Assembly: GCF_011365745.1 (NCBI RefSeq)
Contig: NZ_JAAOBY010000002.1
Span: 372,001 to 436,000 of the forward strand
From: Flavobacterium turcicum
Lineage (GTDB): Bacteria > Bacteroidota > Bacteroidia > Flavobacteriales > Flavobacteriaceae
DNA: 64,000 nucleotides
Reading direction: 5' to 3'
The notes beneath the pieces were generated by a model. The model searched no databases. It was not told the origin of the DNA and worked only from the letters and a program-made list of their open reading frames with translations. Positions 32,197 through 39,831 of the stretch are shown here, in pieces. The position numbers and the translations under genes were made by a program. Position 1 is the first letter of the stretch, and every line of letters begins with the position of its first letter.

Positions 32197-33109
32197 TGTA
32201 TTGTAAATTTAGATTGAGCAGTGCAACTGATAAGATTCCAAAGAACAAAACCCATTTAAGCACTGAACTCAATAAATGATAATCAGATTTATTTTTTGCA
32301 GACCACATTTTAATGGTAAAATAGAGTAGTGGACCAGTTACAAAAATTAAAAGGTAGACCACTACAAAAAGCAAATCCATCAAATACATATTGATGTAGC
32401 GCAACAAAATGAATAGCGGAGCTATACTAAGCACAAATACCAATTTACTTGTTTTGATGGCGCCTAAAACAATAGGTAAAGTTGCCATTCCTTGCTGTGA
32501 ATCGCCGTCTAAATCCTCCAAATCTTTGACCATTTCGCGCAATAAATTGACTATAAAAGCAAATATGGCATAATCTGTTAAGATAGAGAAAAAGAGACGC
32601 ATTTGCTTTTGGTTATCTAAGCCGGTTGCAGGATACAAATCGAAAACACCAATTATCAATATACTAATTGATAACAATAGTGCCACCACAAAATTACCCA
32701 CAAGTACCATTTGCTTTAAGCTAGTAGCATAAAAATAAAGAGTGGCAGCAATAAAGATAAAGACAGCTGCAAAGCTAGGTTTCATAATCACATTCGACAG
32801 ATAAAAACCAATAGCTACGCCGACTGTAGTTAAAGCAATATAGTAATTATAGGCTTTTTGCTCTGAAATAGTCACTCCAACAATTTGTTTTCCAGGTTTG
32901 TTGACAGCATCAGTTTGTTGGTCGTAAATATCGTTGATTACATAGCCACCTGCGGCAATGCAAAAAGTTGCGATAACCAACAAAAGGTACTGCCAATCGG
33001 CAAGTGCTAGCGGTATTGATTGCCATTTAAAAAATACAAATCGAAATAGCAACTGCATTAAGGCCAGCATCATTAGATTTTGATAGCGAATCAGGCGAAG
33101 AAAATTCAT
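32189..33109 (-). CDS. UbiA-family prenyltransferase
   Basis: A 306-residue integral membrane enzyme with about nine helices. The first Asp-rich motif is NDIYDQQTD (59-67), the second DLEDLDGDSQQG near 200. In Flavobacteria this gene is often labelled geranylgeranylglycerol-phosphate geranylgeranyltransferase; the true acceptor is not proven. menA for menaquinone is present separately at 52895, so this copy serves another pathway. It is clustered with maf and the KdsC-like gene. Confidence 0.85.
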   Translation of the reverse strand: MNFLRLIRYQNLMMLALMQLLFRFVFFKWQSIPLALADWQYLLLVIATFCIAAGGYVINDIYDQQTDAVNKPGKQIVGVTISEQKAYNYYIALTTVGVAIGFYLSNVIMKPSFAAVFIFIAATLYFYATSLKQMVLVGNFVVALLLSISILIIGVFDLYPATGLDNQKQMRLFFSILTDYAIFAFIVNLLREMVKDLEDLDGDSQQGMATLPIVLGAIKTSKLVFVLSIAPLFILLRYINMYLMDLLFVVVYLLIFVTGPLLYFTIKMWSAKNKSDYHLLSSVLKWVLFFGILSVALLNLNLQYNA

Positions 33110-33130
33110 AAGCTATTATTTCTTTTTCTT

Positions 33131-33658
33131 TTAATCGTGTTGTCCGTTAAAATGTTCCATCCATTTGCCTTGAACTCTCATTACTTGTTCAATCACATCT
33201 CGCACTGCACCTTTACCACCATTTTTATGTGAAATATATCCTGATATTTCTTTAATTTCAGGGCTAGCATCCTGCGGACAAGTTGCTAATCCTACTAATT
33301 TCATGACATGATAATCAGGAATATCGTCACCCATGTACAGAACTTGCTCAGGATTGATATTGGAAACGGCTGTGTATTCGTTAAAAGTAGCTACCTTATC
33401 TGGAGTTCCCAAATAGATGTCTGTGATGCCTAAGTTTTGTAAACGGATACGAACTCCTTCATTACTCCCGCCAGAAATGATACATACCTTATAGCCACTT
33501 TCGATCGCGGCTTTAATAGCATAACCATCTCTTATGTTCATAGTTCTTAATATTTCGCCTTCATTGGTTACAAATACTGAACCGTCTGTGAGCACACCAT
33601 CTACATCAAAAATAAAACTAGTGATGTCATTCATTATTTCTTTATAGCTTTTTGCCAT
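33131..33658 (-). CDS. KdsC-like HAD-IIIA phosphatase
   Basis: A 175-residue capless HAD phosphatase with motif I FDVDGVLTDG (about 17-26), motif II 'VCIISGG' near 59, motif III Lys in 'GTPDKVATF' and motif IV 'YMGDDIPDYHVM' near 110. It matches 3-deoxy-D-manno-octulosonate 8-phosphate phosphatase, needed for lipopolysaccharide core synthesis. It overlaps the upstream DUF2520 gene by 17 bases and precedes the prenyltransferase. Confidence 0.9.
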   Translation of the reverse strand: MAKSYKEIMNDITSFIFDVDGVLTDGSVFVTNEGEILRTMNIRDGYAIKAAIESGYKVCIISGGSNEGVRIRLQNLGITDIYLGTPDKVATFNEYTAVSNINPEQVLYMGDDIPDYHVMKLVGLATCPQDASPEIKEISGYISHKNGGKGAVRDVIEQVMRVQGKWMEHFNGQHD

Positions 33659-34418
33659 TTTCTTGTATCGATTGAGTTAAAAGTAAATAAATTTCTTTTT
33701 GGTATTCCTCTTTTAAAAAATTGAGGTGTGTTGTTATGGTATTTTGATCGTTGCGTTTTGCTGGGCCTGTTTGTGCATCGATGGGTGAGAGTATTTGAAT
33801 TTTTGCTGCTGTTTCTTGAATTAATGGTTCAAGTATGTCAAATGGAACTTGATTTTCTTGGCAAATTGTTGCAGCGATAGCGTACAAATGATTGGTAAAA
33901 TTATTAGCAAAAACCGCAGCTACATGCAATGCCTGGCGTTGCTCGGTATTGATGGCTATAACTTTATCTGAAATTACTTTTCCTACTTTTTGAAGTACAT
34001 GAAAATCAGTTGCATTTTCACTTTCGATACAAATAGGTATGGGTCTAAAATTAATTTCTTTGTTTTTAGTAAACGTTTGAAGTGGATAAAAAACACCTTT
34101 CCGATTGTTGTCGTTTAAAATTTGAAGTCCTGCCGCTCCTGATGTATGAGCCACCAATCTATTTTTGAAAGGTATTTGAGAGGACACTTCGGCTATAGCA
34201 TCATCGGATACACAAATGATGTACAAATCGGCTTCGATTAATTCTTCAAAAGAAGAGGTAATTTGGTCCCAAGGAACTAAAGGTGTAATGGTTGCAGAAT
34301 TTCGAGCGTAAACTTGCACTAATTCTACATCACTGCCATGTGAATTTTCATATTCAAACGCGGCAATTAAATGTTGCGCAACGTTTCCTGAGCCTATTAC
34401 TACTACTTTGATCATCAT
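33642..34418 (-). CDS. Rossmann-fold DUF2520 protein
   Basis: The start is placed at ATG 34418 (or the adjacent one at 34415), because the nucleotide-binding motif IKVVVIGSGNVAQHL must begin near residue 3. The frame extends 27 codons further upstream without family-like sequence. The remaining ~258 residues hold an N-terminal Rossmann domain and a C-terminal helical DUF2520 domain ('RQALHVAAVFANNFTNHLYA'). The family resembles pyrroline-5-carboxylate or ketopantoate reductases, but no activity is assigned. It is first in the minus-strand cluster. Confidence 0.85.
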   Translation of the reverse strand: MMIKVVVIGSGNVAQHLIAAFEYENSHGSDVELVQVYARNSATITPLVPWDQITSSFEELIEADLYIICVSDDAIAEVSSQIPFKNRLVAHTSGAAGLQILNDNNRKGVFYPLQTFTKNKEINFRPIPICIESENATDFHVLQKVGKVISDKVIAINTEQRQALHVAAVFANNFTNHLYAIAATICQENQVPFDILEPLIQETAAKIQILSPIDAQTGPAKRNDQNTITTHLNFLKEEYQKEIYLLLTQSIQENGKKL

Positions 34419-34419
34419 G

Positions 34420-34427
34420 CAAAAATA
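34420..34427 (-). promoter_or_regulatory. -7-like box touching the DUF2520 start
   Basis: The complement of 34420-34427 is TATTTTTG, a perfect -7 box one base before the ATG at 34418. If it is used, the transcript would be leaderless or nearly so. No -33 TTG stands at 19-20 bases, so the box may be fortuitous. Confidence 0.35.
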
Positions 34428-34576
34428 GAAAAAAAATATGGCAAATTTTTGCAAAGAAAAATCACTCTTGTTACTGTTTTGTAATGCTTTCAGTTTCAAA
34501 AAAATCAGGCTTTCAATACCTTCTTAATTTTGATTTAATTAACAAATGTGCGATTCGCGAAGTCAACATTTTTAAG

Positions 34577-34584
34577 TACTTTTG
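34577..34584 (+). promoter_or_regulatory. -7 box of the ResB-CcsA gene
   Basis: TACTTTTG lies 31 bases before the chosen ATG at 34616, which supports that start over the upstream ones. No clear -33. Confidence 0.5.
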
Positions 34585-34615
34585 TGGCACTTTTACAAAA
34601 CATAACCCCATAAAA

Positions 34616-37600
34616 ATGGAGAAAAAAATAGTTTCTTTTTTGTTTTCAACTCGCTTAATGGCCTTTTTGTTTGTTGCATACGCTGCTGCTATGGCTACAG
34701 GAACTTTTATTGAAAGCAAATACAATACAGATACCGCAAAAATTTTAATTTACAATTCATGGTGGTTTGAAGCCATTCATGTTTTTTTTGTGATCAATTT
34801 CATTGGTAATATCAAGCGTTACCAACTTTTAAAAAAAGAAAAATGGGCGACATTGTTGCTGCATTTATCTTTCATATTCATCATTTTGGGAGCTTTTGTT
34901 ACTCGATATATAAGCTATGAAGGTGTTATGCCAATACGTGAAGGTGCAACTGAAAACCAAGTTTTTTCAGAGAAAACTTTTTTGACTGTTTTTGTTGATG
35001 GGGAATATCAAGGCCAAATGCGACGCAGAGTTTTTGAGGAAAAGGTGTTGTTTTCACCTGCGACCTCAAATGATTTTACAATGTCAGGTAAATTTGCTGA
35101 TACACCATTTGAGGTAGAGTACGAAAATTTTGTCATGGGTGCAACAGAGTATGTGAAACCAGATCCAAAAGGAATTACTTATCTAAAAATTGTAGAGGCA
35201 GGCGATGGCGGCCGACACGAGCATTTTTTAAAAGAAGGCGAAGTTCAAAACATTCACAACGTTTTGTTTTCGCTGAATAAATATACGGATGGTGCCATAA
35301 ATATTATAACAACTGGAAAAGAATACACAATTCAAACTCCTTTTGAAGGTAATTTTATGAGAATGGCCGACAAGTTACAGGGTAAAGTAACCAAAGATAA
35401 TGTTCAGCCATTGATGATGCGTTCGTTGTATAGCGTGGGCGATATGCGATTCGTTTTTCCAGATCCGGCTGTAAAAGGAATTATCGATTACAAATCGAAC
35501 AACGATTTTAAAGCAAAAACTCACGAAGACGCGCTAACAGTAAAATTGATTGCTGAAGGTCAGGAAAAATCAGTAACGCTATTGGGTTCAAAAGGTAAAG
35601 TAGGAGAACCTAAAACTGTTAAAATTGGTAAAACTGATTACACTTTATTTTTCGGAAGTAAAGCCTATGAGTTGCCTTTTAAAATTAAACTAAACGATTT
35701 TATAGCTCAAAAATATCCGGGTACTGAAAAAAGTTACTCTTCATTTGAAAGTAAAGTAACAGTCCAAGACAAGGAAACTTTTGATGCACGTATTTATATG
35801 AACAATGTACTAGACCATGATGGTTACCGCTTCTTTCAATCTGGTTTTGATCCAGATGAAAAAGGTACTATTCTCTCTGTAAACCATGATTTCTGGGGTA
35901 CGGGACTTACTTACGTTGGATATTTTATTCTTTATTTTGCTATGATGGCCATCTTATTTACAAAACACTCTCGTTTTGCTGACTTAAAGCGAAAATTAGA
36001 AGTTGTTAAAACCAAAAAGGCTAAGTTTTTACCTGCTGTATTGCTGTTGTTTAGTTTGGGTTCATTCGCGCAAGCGCAAGAACACAATCATGACGAACAT
36101 GAAGGACATGTGCATGAAGAGACTGCAGCTGCGCCAGCGCCAACACAACATGCGAGCCACTCACAAAAAAAATTAAGCCAATCTGAACTTTTAGCTTTTA
36201 TTACTAAAAACAAAGTTTCAGAGGCACATGCGGCTAAGTTTGCACGTTTGGTTATTCAAGATGCCGGTGGACGAATGAAACCTATTAACACTTTTTCTTC
36301 GGAATTGTTGCGTAAGGTGAGTCAGAGCAACTCGTTCAATGATATGAATTCGGACCAAGTTTTTCTATCGATGACGCAATATGCTAACTATTGGATTGAT
36401 ATTCCAATCATTCATTTAAGAAGAGGGAATGACAGTATCAGAAAAATTATTGGTGTAGATAAAGAAGCAAAAGTGGCACCTTTTGTTTCATTTTTTGATG
36501 AAAAAGGAAATTACAAATTGGCCAAATACCTTGAGAGTTCCTTCAGCGCGGCCAATCCGAATCAATTTGAAAAGGATTTCATTGAAACAGACAAAAGAGT
36601 TAACTTAATGGAATCTGCTTTGAGCGGTAGAATTTTGAAGATTTTCCCTGTTCCAAACGATGCCAATAACAAATGGGTATCATTTTTAGAATTGAATGAA
36701 GCTGGAATAAAAGGAATGGAAGCAACTTACACCAAAAGTGTCCTACCATTGTATTTTGGCGCACTTGCAAACGCAGCCACCACTGGCGATTTTAATACTT
36801 CAGATGAATTGGTAGAGAGTATTACTGGTTTTCAAAAACGTTTTGGTAGTAAAGTAAGACCAAGTGAAGATAGGATTTCCTCAGAAATTTTATATAACAA
36901 GTTTGATGTATTTAATAAGCTGCAAACTTGGTATATGTTAGGTTCTATTTTAATGTTGTTGTTTACAATTTTACAAATTTTTAAAGAACGTAAATGGTTA
37001 CATTATGCGGTTAACGGGATGCATATTGTTATTGGACTTCTATTTGCACTGCATACAGTTGGGCTAATTGCACGGTGGTACATATCTGGTCATGCCCCGT
37101 GGAGTAATGCTTATGAATCAATTATATATATTGCGTGGGCGACTATGTTTTTTGGATTGGCTTTTGATCGCAAATCAAAACTTACAGTAGCGTCATCAGC
37201 TTTTGTAACCGCTATGATTTTATTTGCTGGTAATCTGAACTGGATTGATCCTGAAATTGCCAATTTACAACCGGTTTTAAATTCGTATTGGTTGATGATA
37301 CACGTAGCTGTAATCGTTGGTAGTTATGGTCCGTTGGCTTTAGGAATGATTTTAGGAGGTGTTGCTTTGTTGTTAATGTTGTTTACCAATGAAAAGAATA
37401 AAGTAAAAATGGATTTAAATATTCAAGAGATTACCTATATCAATGAAATGGCACTTACAATTGGTTTGATAATGCTTACTATTGGTAACTTTTTAGGAGG
37501 TCAGTGGGCTAATGAAAGTTGGGGACGCTACTGGGGTTGGGACCCTAAAGAGACGTGGGCTTTGATTACTATTATGGTTTATGCATTTGTAATTCACGCG

Positions 37601-37828
37601 CGTTTTGTTCCATCATTGCGTGGTAAATGGATTTTTAATTTAATGAGTATGTTCGCATTTTTATCAACTTTGTTTACATATTACGGAGTTAATTTTCACT
37701 TAGTAGGATTACACTCGTATGCAAGTGGAGAAGCTCACTCTTTAAATTGGATTTATTATACTTTGGGTGGAATTGCTTTATTTGGTGCAGTTTCGTATCC
37801 TAAGTATAGAAAATATTATAAGAAGTAA
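34616..37828 (+). CDS. Fused cytochrome c biogenesis protein (ResB-CcsA)
   Basis: A 1070-residue polytopic protein starting at ATG 34616; the 44 upstream codons overlap the promoter and lack family features. The ResB/Ccs1-like half (about 1-460) has a helix pair, a large periplasmic domain and a helix at about 435-455. A further hydrophobic helix at about 470-485 ends SFAQAQ, followed by a His-rich linker. The C-terminal CcsA half has about eight helices and the WWD haem-handling motif WGRYWGWDPKETW. Together they deliver haem and join it to apocytochrome c (system II). Confidence 0.92.
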   Translation: MEKKIVSFLFSTRLMAFLFVAYAAAMATGTFIESKYNTDTAKILIYNSWWFEAIHVFFVINFIGNIKRYQLLKKEKWATLLLHLSFIFIILGAFVTRYISYEGVMPIREGATENQVFSEKTFLTVFVDGEYQGQMRRRVFEEKVLFSPATSNDFTMSGKFADTPFEVEYENFVMGATEYVKPDPKGITYLKIVEAGDGGRHEHFLKEGEVQNIHNVLFSLNKYTDGAINIITTGKEYTIQTPFEGNFMRMADKLQGKVTKDNVQPLMMRSLYSVGDMRFVFPDPAVKGIIDYKSNNDFKAKTHEDALTVKLIAEGQEKSVTLLGSKGKVGEPKTVKIGKTDYTLFFGSKAYELPFKIKLNDFIAQKYPGTEKSYSSFESKVTVQDKETFDARIYMNNVLDHDGYRFFQSGFDPDEKGTILSVNHDFWGTGLTYVGYFILYFAMMAILFTKHSRFADLKRKLEVVKTKKAKFLPAVLLLFSLGSFAQAQEHNHDEHEGHVHEETAAAPAPTQHASHSQKKLSQSELLAFITKNKVSEAHAAKFARLVIQDAGGRMKPINTFSSELLRKVSQSNSFNDMNSDQVFLSMTQYANYWIDIPIIHLRRGNDSIRKIIGVDKEAKVAPFVSFFDEKGNYKLAKYLESSFSAANPNQFEKDFIETDKRVNLMESALSGRILKIFPVPNDANNKWVSFLELNEAGIKGMEATYTKSVLPLYFGALANAATTGDFNTSDELVESITGFQKRFGSKVRPSEDRISSEILYNKFDVFNKLQTWYMLGSILMLLFTILQIFKERKWLHYAVNGMHIVIGLLFALHTVGLIARWYISGHAPWSNAYESIIYIAWATMFFGLAFDRKSKLTVASSAFVTAMILFAGNLNWIDPEIANLQPVLNSYWLMIHVAVIVGSYGPLALGMILGGVALLLMLFTNEKNKVKMDLNIQEITYINEMALTIGLIMLTIGNFLGGQWANESWGRYWGWDPKETWALITIMVYAFVIHARFVPSLRGKWIFNLMSMFAFLSTLFTYYGVNFHLVGLHSYASGEAHSLNWIYYTLGGIALFGAVSYPKYRKYYKK

Positions 37829-37846
37829 ATTATAACTTATCTTCAT

Positions 37847-37879
37847 AAAAAAGCCCAACTATTTTAGTTGGGCTTTTTT
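37847..37879 (+). terminator. Intrinsic terminator after ResB-CcsA
   Basis: A 15-bp stem built on AGCCCAACTA/TAGTTGGGCT with a 3-base loop and flanking A/T runs, 18 bases after the stop codon. Confidence 0.88.
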
Positions 37880-38010
37880 ATTGTTCTTTAAATCACAAAA
37901 AGTTAATAGTTGATTGTACTATTTGCAATATGATTTACTTAAAACAAGAAATAAATTTTCTCCCAATTATCGATACCAAAGTAATTAATTACTGTGCTTA
38001 ATTGGTTTAT

Positions 38011-38039
38011 AAAAAAAGGGCTCAACTGTTGTTGAACCC
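38011..38039 (-). terminator. Intrinsic terminator of the anti-sigma gene
   Basis: On the minus strand GGGTTCAAC and GTTGAGCCC pair (one G-T wobble) around a 4-base loop, followed by seven T. It lies 27 bases after the anti-sigma stop. The wobble favours the minus orientation. Confidence 0.75.
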
Positions 38040-38066
38040 TCTTCTCTTTATAAAATTAGTTTGGTT

Positions 38067-38852
38067 TTATACTTTACCCAAAGTATATAATTGTTCCATT
38101 GTAGGAGTTAAACTTCCACCAGCTGGTTCTAATGTAATTCCGAATCCTTCGGCACCATTAGCACTGCTTACTGCAAATAATTTTTGCTCGTTTTTATCAA
38201 AGTTCTCTAGTAAACCTATGCTCGTAGGAGTAAGTGGATTTAATTTAAGTGCCCAAACTTGGTAAACCATTCCTTCTGGTGGTTCAGGTAAATTTGCAGC
38301 ATCAATATAAACTACCTCAGTTTCTTGATTCCAATATACCTTTGCTGAAGACTGTGGGCTAACTGCCTGTCCACCTAAACTCACTACTGTGTTTTTGATA
38401 TCACGAACTACTGCTAAGCTAGACTCAACCGCTGTGTTTTTAATTTTTAAGGTATTGAATTCTTTTTCAATTTTAGCCTTGTCGTCTTGAGCAGCGGCCA
38501 CTAATGAAGAAGTTTGATTCAGCTCATTATATTGATATGCTACACCCACTAACAAAGCTACAGATGCGGCCCATCCTAAATATTGGAATTTATTCTTTTT
38601 AGGTTCCAATTGAATTACGGGAGCATATTTAAGCTCTAATTTTTCTTTAATTTTTTCGTAGTTAGCCACCGAATGAAAAGGTGAAAAACTAGATGATAGT
38701 ACTACAATAGCTTTTTCTATCGAAATGATTTCTGAATTAATTTCAGCATTATTTTTTGCCTTTGCGGCAACTTCTTCACTCTCTGTTTCCGTTAATAAAC
38801 CATAAACATAAAGTTCCAGAATTCCTGAGTCAATATATTCTTTTGTTTCCAT
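38067..38852 (-). CDS. Anti-sigma factor (RskA-like)
   Basis: A 261-residue protein with an N-terminal helical sigma-binding region (about 1-60, 'IDSGILELYVYGLLTETESE'), one membrane helix (about 105-123) and a periplasmic RskA-like domain. That domain ends in 'LPEPPEGMVYQVWALKLNPL', then 'GFGITLEPAGGSLTPT'. It holds the ECF sigma factor inactive at the membrane. Its start overlaps the sigma stop, so the pair is coupled. In this family a cytoplasmic HxxxCxxC zinc motif is sometimes present; it is absent here. Confidence 0.9.
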   Translation of the reverse strand: METKEYIDSGILELYVYGLLTETESEEVAAKAKNNAEINSEIISIEKAIVVLSSSFSPFHSVANYEKIKEKLELKYAPVIQLEPKKNKFQYLGWAASVALLVGVAYQYNELNQTSSLVAAAQDDKAKIEKEFNTLKIKNTAVESSLAVVRDIKNTVVSLGGQAVSPQSSAKVYWNQETEVVYIDAANLPEPPEGMVYQVWALKLNPLTPTSIGLLENFDKNEQKLFAVSSANGAEGFGITLEPAGGSLTPTMEQLYTLGKV

Positions 38853-39382
38853 TATACTTTCAAATAATTTCTGAGATCGTTAATACAATTTCTATTTTGT
38901 GTTTTTACTGTTCCTAAAGGTATAGCCAACTCGTCACTAGCCTCTTGTTGGGTGTAACCTTTAAAAAACAATAAGTCAATTATTTGAATACATTTTGGTT
39001 TGAGTCTTTTTACAAATTCATTTAATCCAATCGTATCCACTTTGTCAGACAGTATCGAACTGTCTTCAAAATGATTTACGAAATTATCTGTAGAAAGGTT
39101 TTTTTGACTGTTATTAAAATTTTTGGAGCGCAGTTTGTCAATTGAAGTATTTCTAGCAATATTAAGGATCCAGGTATAAAATCGTCCTTTACTTTCGTTA
39201 TACGAATCAATGTTTTTCCAAATTTTCACAAAGACTTCTTGCAATACATCTTCGGCCTCTTCTCTGTTTTTTACTAAAACATTGATAACCGAGAACAGAC
39301 TTTTTGAATACATATCGTAAAGATGTGTGAATGCCCTCTCATCTTTTTTGTATATCAATACTAATAATTCTTCTTGACTCAT
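38852..39382 (-). CDS. ECF RNA polymerase sigma factor
   Basis: A 176-residue sigma-70 family protein. Region 2 (about 10-80) contains 'EDVLQEVFVKIWKNIDSY' and 'RFYTWILNIARNTSIDKLRS'. Region 4 (about 120-170) contains 'FFKGYTQQEASDELAIPLGT'. There is no region 3, as in ECF sigmas. It is released by the coupled anti-sigma factor. The regulon cannot be read from this window, though its own promoter or the TonB receptor across the intergenic region could be a target. Confidence 0.93.
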   Translation of the reverse strand: MSQEELLVLIYKKDERAFTHLYDMYSKSLFSVINVLVKNREEAEDVLQEVFVKIWKNIDSYNESKGRFYTWILNIARNTSIDKLRSKNFNNSQKNLSTDNFVNHFEDSSILSDKVDTIGLNEFVKRLKPKCIQIIDLLFFKGYTQQEASDELAIPLGTVKTQNRNCINDLRNYLKV

Positions 39383-39404
39383 AGTTTATATTGTTTATCT
39401 CTTA

Positions 39405-39454
39405 CAAATTTATGCAATTTCAATTAAAAGAAGACTGATTTTGGCGAGTCTTCT
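39405..39454 (-). promoter_or_regulatory. Upstream region of the sigma gene: -7 box and dyad
   Basis: The complement of 39405-39412 is TAAATTTG, a perfect housekeeping -7 box 22 bases before the ATG. Upstream of it is an inverted repeat AGAAGACT/AGTCTTCT (39429-39436 with 39447-39454) with a 10-base spacer, covering the -33 zone. The dyad could be an operator. No -33 TTG is visible. Confidence 0.5.
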
Positions 39455-39723
39455 GGTTTTAAAATCTAAAGAAAACTATCTTTTGAACGTAAATATACAT
39501 AAAAACTTGCCTTTTCGTAAGTTATAGTCAAAAAAAGATGATTTATGTAAAACCATTTTAATCTTATTTCCGTAAATAATTTTAGATAGATATAAATAAT
39601 TTTAAAATCAAAAAAAAACAGAAACTTGTTTAACTTTCTATTTTAACACTTTTCTTTTTCAAAGTAGTTCTCTGATTGTCAATTTTTTAAGTGTTATATG
39701 TTAATTATACGTTCTTATTTTTC

Positions 39724-39754
39724 TTGATATTACCATTGAAAAGAAATATTTTCG
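39724..39754 (+). promoter_or_regulatory. Possible promoter of the TonB receptor
   Basis: A TTG (39724-39726) and a -7-like TATTTTCG (39747-39754, seven of eight consensus bases) are 20 bases apart, 77 bases before the start codon. Confidence 0.45.
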
Positions 39755-39831
39755 CCCTCTAATCTCTATACATATTAGTATTTAATATCATCTCATAAGC
39801 ACTTCATATGTATAGTTTTATATCAAAACAA

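Larger units (their letters stand above)
39383..39831. other. AT-rich divergent intergenic region
   Basis: 449 bases between the sigma gene and the TonB receptor. It holds the promoter elements listed separately. I see no small gene or structured RNA in the rest. Confidence 0.5.

Noticed and set aside
34484..34615. Longer N-terminus of the ResB-CcsA protein
   Set aside because: The extra 44 codons overlap the -7 box at 34577 and lack family features.
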